64,000 nt of DNA from Haloarcula hispanica ATCC 33960 (GTDB taxonomy: Archaea > Halobacteriota > Halobacteria > Halobacteriales > Haloarculaceae). The notes below the pieces were generated by a model. The model was not told the origin of the DNA, did no database searches, and saw nothing but the letters and a program-made list of their open reading frames with translations. Below are positions 34,207 through 42,396 of this stretch, one piece after another (the first letter of the stretch is position 1; each line of letters opens with the position of its first letter). The stretch is taken from positions 1,364,001-1,428,000 of the forward strand of contig NC_015948.1 in NCBI RefSeq assembly GCF_000223905.1, written 5' to 3'. A program made the position numbers and the translations under genes.

Positions 34207-34323
34207 ATGTCAGTCCTACTCCAGAGCGGCGTTCAGACAGGGATCATCAACGCGTCCGGCGCGGTCATCACGCTCGGTGGCCTGCTCCTGACGTTTCTCT
34301 GGCTGAACCACCTCTACCGGTAG
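34207..34323 (+). CDS. small single-pass membrane protein, 38 aa
   Basis: A 38-residue frame (MSVLLQSGVQTGIINASGAV, then a hydrophobic stretch ending WLNHLYR). One membrane helix covers about residues 14-34. It lies in the 187-nt gap between two minus-strand genes and its stop touches the stop of the CinA-like gene. The regular hydrophobic composition with a basic end makes a real microprotein likely, but conservation was not tested. Confidence 0.55.
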   Translation: MSVLLQSGVQTGIINASGAVITLGGLLLTFLWLNHLYR

Positions 34324-35019
34324 TCACTCCGCCGTCGGTGACTCGACGCGTTCGCCGAACCACGCGGCCGCGTCCTCGACTAGCTCCTCCTCTGTTCCCT
34401 CGAACCGGACGGTTACGTGGTCGCCGGGATAGCTTCCGACCTTGACCGGGAACTGCTCCTGTACCTCCGCCAGTCGATCCAGCAGCGCGCTCTCGGGCTC
34501 ATCGGCGTCGACGGTGCGAACGTACCGCTGCTCGCCGGCGAACTCACCCGCAATCTCCTCGAACATCCGCTTCATCTCGGCCGGCACGCCCGGTAAGACG
34601 TAACAGCTCTCGACGACACAGCCGGGCGCGACGCCCTCGTGGTTTGGCAGGACACGGGACCCCTCTGGCACCTCGCCGGTTCCGTCGGTCAGGTCCTCGC
34701 GCGTGTAGCCGCCATGTTCCTCCAGCCACGCGATGGCGTCCTCGCTCTCGACGACGTCCCGGCCGAACGCCGCGGCGACGGCTTCGATGGTTTTGTCGTC
34801 GTGCGTCGGTCCAAGGCCGCCGGTGACGATGACGGCGTCGAACTCCGCGTGGTACTCGTTGACCACGCGGGCGATATCCGATATCTCGTCGGGGACGACC
34901 GTCGTGCGGCCGACAGTGACGCCACGCTGCGCGAGCTGTTGTCCCAGCCACGCGGCGTTCGTGTTGACCGTCTCGCCACTGAGCAGTTCGTCTCCGACGG
35001 TGACTACCGCGACGCGCAT
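34324..35019 (-). CDS. CinA-like molybdopterin-binding domain protein
   Basis: A 231-residue protein with the MoaB/Mog-like fold of CinA N-terminal domains: VAVVTVGDELLSGETVNTNAAWLGQQL, then VIVTGGLGPTHDDKTIEAVA, and LPGVPAEMKRMF. It lacks the C-terminal nicotinamide-mononucleotide amidase domain of bacterial CinA, as usual in archaea. The activity could be ADP-ribose pyrophosphatase-like or molybdopterin-related. Start 35019 (MRVAVV) coincides with the first strand. Confidence 0.88.
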   Translation of the reverse strand: MRVAVVTVGDELLSGETVNTNAAWLGQQLAQRGVTVGRTTVVPDEISDIARVVNEYHAEFDAVIVTGGLGPTHDDKTIEAVAAAFGRDVVESEDAIAWLEEHGGYTREDLTDGTGEVPEGSRVLPNHEGVAPGCVVESCYVLPGVPAEMKRMFEEIAGEFAGEQRYVRTVDADEPESALLDRLAEVQEQFPVKVGSYPGDHVTVRFEGTEEELVEDAAAWFGERVESPTAE

Positions 35020-35099
35020 ACCGCCCGGTTGGACTGGGAGACACAAATACTGTCGGTCACAGAACGTGGTAACTGTGTATCCGTCGAATCGCAGAGAAA

Positions 35100-35174
35100 T
35101 GCTCCGTCAGGGATTTGAACCCTAGTCATCACCGTGAGAGGGTGATATGATTGGCCGGACTACACCAACGGAGC
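35100..35174 (-). tRNA. tRNA-Glu (anticodon CTC)
   Basis: 75 nt on the minus strand. Acceptor stem GCTCCGT pairs with ACGGAGC and the discriminator base is A; CCA is not encoded. The anticodon stem TCACC/GGTGA encloses loop CTCTCAC, giving anticodon CTC at 35136-35138. The T-arm contains GGTTCAAATCC. No intron is present. It reads GAG, a very frequent codon in this acidic proteome. Confidence 0.95.
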
Positions 35175-35198
35175 GTACACAAATTCGTAGCGAGGAGA

Positions 35199-35208
35199 TA
35201 CGTATAAT
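35199..35208 (-). promoter_or_regulatory. TATA box of tRNA-Glu
   Basis: GATACGTATAAT on the plus strand (read as ATTATACGTATC) lies about 28-31 nt upstream of the tRNA 5' end at 35174, the normal spacing for an archaeal tRNA promoter. Confidence 0.6.
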
Positions 35209-35314
35209 CATTGCGTTTCGGCCCCGCCCTGTGTTGGTTCCTCATACTGTTGGCTGTAACTATGGCACGGTATTCACAGTGGCAGAGTTCTGTACAGACG
35301 TACAGCCGGCAGTC

Positions 35315-36499
35315 TCACTCGTCGTCGAACGGCGAGCCAGCGGCGTCGGGCTCCTGACCGGCGAGGCTGATGATGTTCTCGCGGCCGACTCTGAGCTTCG
35401 AGATGTCGCCGTCGTCCTCCATGTCCGAGAGGAGCATGCTCACCTTCGACTTCGACCAGTCGGTGCTGTCGACGATGTCGACCTGTTTCATTCGGCCGCC
35501 GTTTTCCTCAAGCAGTTTGCGGACGCGGTCGCTGTCGGTGAGCAGTTCCTCGTCGGGGACGGCCGGTTCGTCTGGTGTGTCGGTGGCCGCCGCATCGCCC
35601 GGCGGAGCCGTCGACGACTGCTCCGTGTCCGTAGCGGCCGACGGTGACGCAGCGGGTGGTTCGTCATTGTCGGTTCCCAGGACCTGTCCCAGCGCGCCGG
35701 ACCGCCACGCGGCCACGCCACCGGCGACGACAATGAGACCGACGATGGCGGCCGGGAGCATCCACGATGGCCCGCCGGCGGCCTCGGAAGGTGTATCACC
35801 GCCAGCCGTGGTGCGCTGCTCAGTACCAGCGCTCTGCCCGGTTTCGCGCGGTTGCAGTTCCACGTAGGGCCGGCGGTCGTTGAACGACTGCTCGCCGTTC
35901 CACGTAACGCTCTCGCTGTTTTTGAGCGAGTCCGGGGTACTCTGTGAGTCAGGTTCCGGCTTGACATTGACGAATGCCAGTTCGGGGCCGCGCTCGAAGA
36001 CGAACGACTGGCTCGACCCGATGTAGAACCCGCCGTCGAACACGTCGCTGACCACGATGGAGTCGCCCTCGACGACAGCGAAGTTATGCCAGCGGAACGA
36101 CATCCGAACCGTGCCGGTGTTCTGGAGCGGGTCGACCGATGCCGACCGGTCGTAGTTGGTCGCACTCATGTTCCGGCCAGTCACGTTCGTCCCGTACTGT
36201 GTCAGCAGCGTCGACTGCTCGACGAAATTCTGGTACAGCGGTTGCTCCGTCTGCTCGAACGCCTCGGCGAACTCCTCGAACTGCTGTTGGTCGGTGTCGT
36301 TTTCGAGCGGGGTCCTGTGGACGATTGCCCACTCGGCTGACCCGTTCTGATACAGCGTGACCTGGAACGTCGTCCGGTCGAACCTGTCGGGCGTCTGGAC
36401 GCCGACGCTCTCGTCGGCCGGCTGTGACATCGCCAGCGGCGCGGCACCGCTCCCCAGCAGGAGAACCAGCACGAGACTGGCGACGACCAGGCGTACCAT
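35315..36499 (-). CDS. membrane-anchored winged-helix protein (DUF7345/DUF7343-like)
   Basis: A 394-residue protein with an unusual topology for a regulator. A signal peptide (about 1-25, MVRLVVASLVLVLLLGSG) precedes an extracytoplasmic domain (about 30-215) rich in Asn and Asp. A low-complexity segment and one membrane helix (about 240-262, WMLPAAIVGLIVVAGGVAAW) follow, then a cytoplasmic acidic linker and a winged helix (about 318-378, LLEENGGRMKQVDIVDSTDWSKSKVSMLLSDME). It could transmit an outside signal directly to DNA. A minus-strand TTTTATG box at about 36527-36533 overlaps an upstream ATG (36526), so start 36499 is preferred. Confidence 0.82.
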   Translation of the reverse strand: MVRLVVASLVLVLLLGSGAAPLAMSQPADESVGVQTPDRFDRTTFQVTLYQNGSAEWAIVHRTPLENDTDQQQFEEFAEAFEQTEQPLYQNFVEQSTLLTQYGTNVTGRNMSATNYDRSASVDPLQNTGTVRMSFRWHNFAVVEGDSIVVSDVFDGGFYIGSSQSFVFERGPELAFVNVKPEPDSQSTPDSLKNSESVTWNGEQSFNDRRPYVELQPRETGQSAGTEQRTTAGGDTPSEAAGGPSWMLPAAIVGLIVVAGGVAAWRSGALGQVLGTDNDEPPAASPSAATDTEQSSTAPPGDAAATDTPDEPAVPDEELLTDSDRVRKLLEENGGRMKQVDIVDSTDWSKSKVSMLLSDMEDDGDISKLRVGRENIISLAGQEPDAAGSPFDDE

Positions 36500-36845
36500 C
36501 TGTCGTATATCATCGATGGACCGCATAAAAGCGCTGTGAATAGCACCGTTCTCAGCCAGTATCCTGCCGGTGTCCGGTGATTTCTCGGTACGGGTACGAC
36601 TCGAAGCGGTGGTGACCGAAACTGGTGGCGCGCGCTCTGCGGGCGCTCGAATTCATGATCCGCGCTGGGTTCGAAGTGGCTCTATTCGCCAGTCTGTACC
36701 GTGGTATCACTAATCTCTCGCTTGACACGCGACCATGGGAGGGGGCGATTCCTGTTTTGACAGCGGTGTCCTGGCTTCTACACGGTTATTTCGCACGAAT
36801 TTCCGGTGGGTTATTTAGACAGGAGGGTCCAACGAACGGTAACCT
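36500..36845. other. intergenic region with divergent promoters
   Basis: This 346-nt region separates the membrane winged-helix gene from livH. It holds the minus-strand TATA at about 36527-36533 and, for livH, GGTTATTTAG at 36809-36818. A plus-strand frame at 36625-36885 overlaps livH and has no protein-like features. I see no RNA gene or repeat. Confidence 0.6.
36809..36818 (+). promoter_or_regulatory. TATA box of the liv operon
   Basis: GGTTATTTAG is centred about 32 nt upstream of ATG 36846, predicting a leader of only a few nucleotides for the livHMGF mRNA. The AGGAGGG at 36821-36827 would then be untranscribed. Confidence 0.55.
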
Positions 36846-37961
36846 ATGGGAATTGCTGAGTTCGCAAGAGACGGCCGCGTGGTGATGGGTGACCGGCCGG
36901 GGGCAGCGGTGGTGGCCGCCGTAAGTGGCTTCCTCTTGCTGGATTTAGTTGCAAAGCTCGCTGGGACAACCGTGTTCTTCCTCGGGACCAGGTTACTGGG
37001 GGGGTCCCTCACCGTGGGCTCGTTGCTCTCGATGGTGGTGGACGGACTGCTCGTCGGACTGGCGGTCGGCCTCGCCGGAATCGGCCTGTCGATGACGTAC
37101 AGCATCCTCGACTTCGCCAACTTCGCACACGGGGACACAGTGACGGTGGGGGCGTTCCTGGGGTGGGTCGCCGCGTACATCACCGCCGGTCTCGGGACCG
37201 GTGCCCCGATCGCAGAACTATTCATGCTCAACTCTGGACGGCAGTTGAGTACCGTTTCGACGTTCGTTCCGGTGCTTCTCGGTCTCGTCGTCGCCGGGGT
37301 CGGGTCAATCGGTATCGTGTTACTCATCGACCGACTCACCTATCGCCCCATGCGCGATACGGACAACATCTCCTTGCTGATCGCGTCAATCGGTGTCGCA
37401 CTCGCATTGCGATACCTCATCGCGTTCGTCTTTGGAACACAGACCAGCGGGGTCGCAAGCGGCGGGCTCCGAGTGACGGTGTTCTCGATGATCTCGGTCA
37501 CCGACAACGAAATCACCCTCCTGGTGGTGTCGCTCCTGTTGATGCTCGGCGTCCACCTGCTGCTACAGCGGACGAAGCTCGGCAAAGCGATGCGGGCGAT
37601 GGCCGACAACGAGGACCTCGCACGCGTGACCGGGATTCCGACCGAGCGCGTGATCCGGCTCACCTGGATTCTCGGTGGCGGTCTGGCGGGCATCGGTGGC
37701 TACCTGCTCGTGCTGGAAAGCGGCACGATATCGTTCAACTTCGGCTGGATTCTGCTCCTGCTCATCTTCGCCGCTGTCATCGTCGGCGGTATCGGCTCGA
37801 TATACGGGGCGATGGCCGGTGGGATCCTCATCGGGCTGGTCGATAGCCTGGCCCTGATCTGGCTGCCGTCCGGGCTGACGCGGGCCTCCGCGTTCCTGGT
37901 GCTCATCGTCGTCCTGTTGTTGCGCCCGTCCGGCATCTTCGGGGGGGTGTCGACAGCATGA
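36846..37961 (+). CDS. livH: branched-chain amino-acid type ABC transporter permease LivH
   Basis: A 371-residue integral membrane subunit of a HAAT-type importer, with about nine hydrophobic segments. Family signatures include GLSMTYSILDFANFAHGDTV, TYRPMRDTDNISLLIASIGVALALRY, and GKAMRAMADNEDLARVTGIP, the cytoplasmic coupling loop to the ATPases. It is about 70 residues longer than E. coli LivH, with an extra N-terminal helix (residues 20-55). It overlaps livM by 4 nt (ATGA). Confidence 0.92.
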   Translation: MGIAEFARDGRVVMGDRPGAAVVAAVSGFLLLDLVAKLAGTTVFFLGTRLLGGSLTVGSLLSMVVDGLLVGLAVGLAGIGLSMTYSILDFANFAHGDTVTVGAFLGWVAAYITAGLGTGAPIAELFMLNSGRQLSTVSTFVPVLLGLVVAGVGSIGIVLLIDRLTYRPMRDTDNISLLIASIGVALALRYLIAFVFGTQTSGVASGGLRVTVFSMISVTDNEITLLVVSLLLMLGVHLLLQRTKLGKAMRAMADNEDLARVTGIPTERVIRLTWILGGGLAGIGGYLLVLESGTISFNFGWILLLLIFAAVIVGGIGSIYGAMAGGILIGLVDSLALIWLPSGLTRASAFLVLIVVLLLRPSGIFGGVSTA

Positions 37962-39241
37962 GTACTGTTGACACTGTTCGAGACCGTCTGGACGCGCTCC
38001 CGGACGTGGGGCTGGTCGTCGGCTTCATCGCCAGTATCTGGGCCGTTATGCTCGTGCTGGCAATCGCTGTCGGCGGGGCGAACTGGGCGAACCTCGCCGC
38101 CGGCTTCATCGGCAGCGTGACCGTACTCATCGGCGGCTACGCAATCCTCGCGCTGGCACTGAATCTCCAGTGGGGGTACACTGGCCTGTTCAACATCGGC
38201 ATTGCGGGGTTCATGGCCGTCGGCGCGTACACCACGGCGATTCTCACTGCGCCAACTGACCCGGCCGCCGGGGCGGTCCCTGGGCTCGGCCTCCCGCTGT
38301 GGGTCGGCCTCATCGGCGGTATGGTTATGGCCGCTATCGTCGGCGGTCTTGCGGCGCTCCCGGCGCTCAGACTGAAAGCGGACTACCTCGCTATCGTGAC
38401 AGTCGCGTTCTCGGAGATAATCCGACTTGTCGTCAACTGGAGCGGCCTCGCCGAGTTCTCACTGTTCGGGGTGCCGGTCGGCACCGGCGGCGCGACCGGC
38501 ATCTCGTTCAAGTCCGCGAACGACGTGGCGGCGACGCTCATCAACGGCGTCGGGCAGCCGATCGTAACCGCCGCGGAGGGCGTCGGCGTCTCCGGGCCGA
38601 ACCTGGCGAATCTCACGTACGGAATACTCCTCCTGCTAGTCGTGGCCGGGAGCTACTGGGTGCTCGCCCGCATCACGAACTCGCCGTTCGGTCGCGTGCT
38701 GAAGGCGATCCGCGAGGACGAAACCGTGACTCAGTCACTCGGCAAGGATACCCGCCAGTTCAAAATCAAGACGTTCATGATTGGCTGCGCGCTGATGGGG
38801 CTGGCCGGCGTCCTGTTCCGCGGACAGGCGGGCTACGTCAGCCCCCAGCAGTTCAGACCGACGATCACGTTCTACGTGTTCGCGGCCCTCATCATCGGCG
38901 GCTCCGGGTCCAACACCGGCAGTATCGTCGGGGCGGCGACGTTCTCCGGACTGCTGTTCTATCTGCCGGCGCGGCTGGGGGAGAACGTCTCGCTGGGCGG
39001 CACTCGCGCACCCGGCAACATCGTCGACGCGGTCGCCGGGTTCGCGTCACTTGACCCGCTCCCCCTCCTCGCATACACCATTAGCAACGTCAGCACGCTC
39101 CGGTTCGTGCTCATCGGCGTCGTCCTGATATACATCATCCAGAACCAGCCAGATGGGCTGCTCGGCCACCGGAACGAACCCGCAACGAGCGTGAGTCTGG
39201 ACAGACCGCAGTCCGGGTCCGGAGGTGAGGCCGATGAGTGA
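37958..39241 (+). CDS. livM: branched-chain amino-acid type ABC transporter permease LivM
   Basis: A 427-residue permease partner of LivH. It has about ten membrane segments, LQWGYTGLFNIGIAGFMAVGAYTTAIL as the family signature, ALRLKADYLAIVTVAFSEIIRL in the middle, and GRVLKAIREDETVTQSLGKDTRQFKIK as the ATPase-coupling loop. An Ala/Gly-rich loop between about 180 and 215 is longer than in bacterial LivM. Its end overlaps the livG start by 8 nt. Confidence 0.92.
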   Translation: MSTVDTVRDRLDALPDVGLVVGFIASIWAVMLVLAIAVGGANWANLAAGFIGSVTVLIGGYAILALALNLQWGYTGLFNIGIAGFMAVGAYTTAILTAPTDPAAGAVPGLGLPLWVGLIGGMVMAAIVGGLAALPALRLKADYLAIVTVAFSEIIRLVVNWSGLAEFSLFGVPVGTGGATGISFKSANDVAATLINGVGQPIVTAAEGVGVSGPNLANLTYGILLLLVVAGSYWVLARITNSPFGRVLKAIREDETVTQSLGKDTRQFKIKTFMIGCALMGLAGVLFRGQAGYVSPQQFRPTITFYVFAALIIGGSGSNTGSIVGAATFSGLLFYLPARLGENVSLGGTRAPGNIVDAVAGFASLDPLPLLAYTISNVSTLRFVLIGVVLIYIIQNQPDGLLGHRNEPATSVSLDRPQSGSGGEADE

Positions 39242-40064
39242 GCCCGACGTCGCAGAGCAACGGGAAACGGCCGTCACGAGCGACGCTATTGACTCTCCCC
39301 TGCTCGTAGTCGACGGCCTCCGCAAGGAGTTCGGCGGCGTCGTCGCGGTCGACGGGGCGACGTTCTCCGTGGCAGAGGGGTCGCTCACCGGCCTCATCGG
39401 CCCGAACGGGGCCGGCAAGTCGACGACGTTCAACTGTATCACCGGCATTCACGAGCCAACTGGTGGCCGGGTCACCTTCGACGGCCAGAACATTACCGGG
39501 CTCCCGCCGTACACACTCGCAAACCAGGGACTGGTCCGGACGTTCCAGATCGCCCGTGAACTGTCCGAGATGACGGTCCTGGAGAACGTGATGCTCGCAC
39601 CGGGTGGACAAGTCGGAGAATCCGTCGTTCGCTCGGTGACGCCGGGACTGCGCGGGGACGTAATCAAGGACGAGGCGGCCGTCCGGGACCGCGCGTGGGA
39701 GACGCTGGAGTTCTTCGAGATCGACCACCTCGCCCACGAGAACGCCGGCAATCTCTCCGGTGGTCAGCGGAAACTGCTGGAGATGGCGCGGGTCCTGATG
39801 ACCGACCCCGAGATGATTCTGCTGGACGAGCCGCTGGCCGGCGTCAACCCGACGCTGGAGGAGAAACTGCTGGAGCGGATTCACGAACTCCGCCGGGAGC
39901 AGGGGCTGACCTTCCTGCTCGTCGAACACGACATGGACGTCATCATGAACAACTGCGAACACATCATCGTCATGCACCAGGGGAGCGTCCTCGCCGAAGG
40001 GGACGCCGAGACTATCACGTCGGACGAGCGGGTACTGGAGGCGTATCTGGGAGGTGACGTATGA
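39234..40064 (+). CDS. livG: ABC transporter ATP-binding protein LivG
   Basis: A 276-residue ATPase. Walker A is GPNGAGKSTT (about residues 55-64), the signature motif is NLSGGQRKLLEMARVL, Walker B is MILLDEPLAG, and the switch His is in LLVEHDMDVIM. Typical LivG features include TFQIARELSEMTVLENVMLA. Start 39234 is chosen because GGAGGTGAGG at 39221-39230 is a strong SD ahead of it; a GTG at 39225 lies inside that SD. Overlaps livF by ATGA. Confidence 0.94.
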   Translation: MSEPDVAEQRETAVTSDAIDSPLLVVDGLRKEFGGVVAVDGATFSVAEGSLTGLIGPNGAGKSTTFNCITGIHEPTGGRVTFDGQNITGLPPYTLANQGLVRTFQIARELSEMTVLENVMLAPGGQVGESVVRSVTPGLRGDVIKDEAAVRDRAWETLEFFEIDHLAHENAGNLSGGQRKLLEMARVLMTDPEMILLDEPLAGVNPTLEEKLLERIHELRREQGLTFLLVEHDMDVIMNNCEHIIVMHQGSVLAEGDAETITSDERVLEAYLGGDV

Positions 40065-40816
40065 GCCAGCGCGCGACGGAGTCCGAGGCTGTCACGCTCC
40101 CTGACCCAGCCGAGCGACTCCTCGCCATCCGGAACCTCGATGCAGGCTACGGCGACCTGCAGGTCCTCAGCGACGTCCACATGGACGTTGCGGACGGCGA
40201 GTACGTCGTCATTGTCGGCCCGAACGGAGCCGGCAAGTCGACGGTGATGAAATCCGTCTTCGGCCTGACGACGTACATGGGCGGGGACGTCATCTTCGAC
40301 GGGACCGACATCAGCCGGCGCAATCCCGACGAAATCATTTACGAGGGAATCAGCTACGTCCCCCAGACCGGCAACGTGTTCGGCTCGCTGAGCGTGCGCG
40401 AGAACCTCGAAATGGGCGCGTACATCCTCGATGAAGTCCCAGAAGACCGCATCGAGGACGTGTACGAGCGGTTCCCCATTCTTCGGGAGCGGTCCGACCA
40501 GTCGGCTGGGACGCTGTCGGGCGGCCAACAGCAGATGCTCGCCATGGGGCGGGCGCTGATGCTCGACCCTGACCTGCTGTTGCTCGACGAGCCTTCCGCC
40601 GGGCTGGCCCCGGACCTCGTCGACGATATGTTCGACCGTATCGACCGCATTAACGACGACGGGACGGCGATTCTGATGGTCGAGCAAAACGCCAAGGAAG
40701 CGCTCCGGCGGTGTGACCGGGGCTACGTCCTCGTCCAGGGACAGAACCGCTACGAGGACGAGGGGACGGTTCTCCTCAACGACGAGCAGGTGCGACAGGA
40801 CTTCCTCGGCGGATAA
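40061..40816 (+). CDS. livF: ABC transporter ATP-binding protein LivF
   Basis: A 251-residue ATPase, second of the pair that drives the LivHM permease. Walker A is GPNGAGKSTVMK, signature TLSGGQQQMLAMGRAL, Walker B LLLLDEPSAGLAP, switch region MVEQNAKEAL. The Q-loop segment YVPQTGNVFGSLSVRENL is characteristic of LivF. GGAGGTGACGT precedes its start. It converges on the substrate-binding gene with 24 nt between. Confidence 0.94.
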   Translation: MSQRATESEAVTLPDPAERLLAIRNLDAGYGDLQVLSDVHMDVADGEYVVIVGPNGAGKSTVMKSVFGLTTYMGGDVIFDGTDISRRNPDEIIYEGISYVPQTGNVFGSLSVRENLEMGAYILDEVPEDRIEDVYERFPILRERSDQSAGTLSGGQQQMLAMGRALMLDPDLLLLDEPSAGLAPDLVDDMFDRIDRINDDGTAILMVEQNAKEALRRCDRGYVLVQGQNRYEDEGTVLLNDEQVRQDFLGG

Positions 40817-40840
40817 AACGGGACAGCGGTTGCGGCCCCG

Positions 40841-42208
40841 TTACTGGTTCATCGCGCTGTTGATTTCGGACGTGTAGGAGGACTGCTGTTGCTCGAAGCC
40901 GACCTGGTTGACGATGGTCCCGCCTTCTGCTTCGAACGCGCCGGCGAACGCCTCCTGCAGTGCCTGGCCGTAGCTGTTGTTCACGTACAGCGTCGATGCG
41001 GTTGCGGCACCGAGCTCGTCCACACCGACTTGCGCCAGAACCTGTCCCTGCAGCGCGTCGCTGGGCGGGGTGCGGAACATGTAGTCGTTGTCTTCGAGGT
41101 CGGTAATCGTCGGCGACGTGGACGCTGGCGAACAGCCGACGACACCACTGTCGACGAGCACATTTCTGGCGACCTGTATCGACGTTTCGGAGCTGGCCGC
41201 TCCGGTAATCGACGGATATCCATCGCTGACGAGGGAGTTGGCCGCGTCGATGCCCGCCTGTGCCTGGGTCTGGGTGTCACCGACCTGGTAATCGAACTCG
41301 AAGTCGACCTCGCCTTCGAGTTGCAGGGCCGGGAGGATCGCCCCGTCGCGGATCGGCCTGCCGAGCGGCCCGAGATCGCCGGTCTCGGGCATCAGCACAC
41401 CGAACCGGACCGTTCGTCCGGGGTCGCTCCCGGAGCCGTTCGGTTCCGGCTGCGGGATGTCGTCGCCCGCGTCGAAGTCGACGGTGTTGAGCGTATCGAC
41501 GCCCCCACCGTCCTGAAAGCCGAAGACTTGGTACTGCGCCGAGGCCATGTCCCCGTTTTCGTCGAAGTCGACCGCGCTCGAAGCCCCCTCGTACTGAATG
41601 TTCTCGCCCGCGGCGGCCGCTTCGACGGCCGCTGGCAGTTCGGAGGGGCCGTACGTGTCGCCGCCCGGATTGGCGACGACACGCATATGATCTCGGACGG
41701 CCTGTCCGTCGTTTTCCCCGGCCAGCAGGTTGGCGAGAATCTGGACCGCTGTCGCATCGTAGGCCTGTGATGTGAACACGCCGGCCTCGTCGTAGTCGAA
41801 CTCGGAGGTGAACTGCTCCGTGAACGTATCGACTCCGGGACCGGCCGCCGACGGGGCCGTGCCGCGGACGTTCGACATATCGTCGCCGACGTTACTCGGT
41901 AGCTCGCCGTCCTGCAGTCCGTCGGTGACGAGGATGTCAGCAGCGTCGTCGCCGTAGTCGGCGTAGAAGTCCTTGAACAGTTGCACACCGCTCTGTGGAT
42001 AGCCGACGACCATCAGCACGTCCGGCGATTCCGGGCCGCTGTCGCCACCCGAGTCGGTCCCGGTACCGGTCATCCCACCATCACCGCCGTCGCCGCCGCC
42101 ACCGTCAGTCTGTTCGGTTGAACAGCCTGCCAACCCACCAAGCAGACCCACGGTGCCTATCGCCCCAGTGCGCTTCATGAACGCTCGCCGATTGGTATCG
42201 CGACTCAT
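40841..42208 (-). CDS. livK: ABC transporter substrate-binding lipoprotein with permuted lobe order
   Basis: A 455-residue Peripla_BP_6-type protein. A Tat-type signal (NRRAFMK) ends in lipobox LAGC (Cys29), followed by a Gly/Asp linker (30-58). The two parts of the binding protein then come in reverse order. Residues about 60-250 (start PDVLMVVGYPQSG, ending DTLNTVDFD) match what is normally the C-terminal half. Residues 265-455 (start RTVRFGVLMPETGDLGPLG, ending YTSEINSAMNQ) match what is normally the N-terminal half. The old termini are joined by a Pro/Gly/Asp linker (249-264). TTATAAAA at 42232-42239 gives a leaderless start. It is convergent with livHMGF and is the obvious partner. Confidence 0.85.
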   Translation of the reverse strand: MSRDTNRRAFMKRTGAIGTVGLLGGLAGCSTEQTDGGGGDGGDGGMTGTGTDSGGDSGPESPDVLMVVGYPQSGVQLFKDFYADYGDDAADILVTDGLQDGELPSNVGDDMSNVRGTAPSAAGPGVDTFTEQFTSEFDYDEAGVFTSQAYDATAVQILANLLAGENDGQAVRDHMRVVANPGGDTYGPSELPAAVEAAAAGENIQYEGASSAVDFDENGDMASAQYQVFGFQDGGGVDTLNTVDFDAGDDIPQPEPNGSGSDPGRTVRFGVLMPETGDLGPLGRPIRDGAILPALQLEGEVDFEFDYQVGDTQTQAQAGIDAANSLVSDGYPSITGAASSETSIQVARNVLVDSGVVGCSPASTSPTITDLEDNDYMFRTPPSDALQGQVLAQVGVDELGAATASTLYVNNSYGQALQEAFAGAFEAEGGTIVNQVGFEQQQSSYTSEINSAMNQ

Positions 42209-42231
42209 ACCACTTACCACTGATTCACATC

Positions 42232-42239
42232 TTATAAAA
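42232..42239 (-). promoter_or_regulatory. TATA box of the substrate-binding protein gene
   Basis: TTATAAAA on the plus strand (TTTTATAA on the coding strand) is centred 28 nt upstream of the start at 42208 and excludes the longer upstream frame. Confidence 0.7.
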
Positions 42240-42374
42240 CTATATCCTCCCGTAACCTTGCTGTTCCGTAGTCTGCTCCAGTCACGCCGATATTTTTTGT
42301 CGGCGGCGTTAGATATTAACGCCGGAGAAACCGCTATCGGCACAGACGTCACTCGGACTCTCAACACATCCGCG

Positions 42375-42380
42375 AAAAAA
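42375..42380 (-). terminator. oligo-T terminator of sod
   Basis: Six A on the plus strand give TTTTTT on the minus strand, 17-22 nt after the sod stop at 42397. Confidence 0.5.
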
Positions 42381-42396
42381 CGTCGAGTGTCGCCCC

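Noticed and set aside
36625-36885. An 86-codon frame before livH
   Set aside because: It overlaps the livH start and promoter in another frame and shows no protein family feature.
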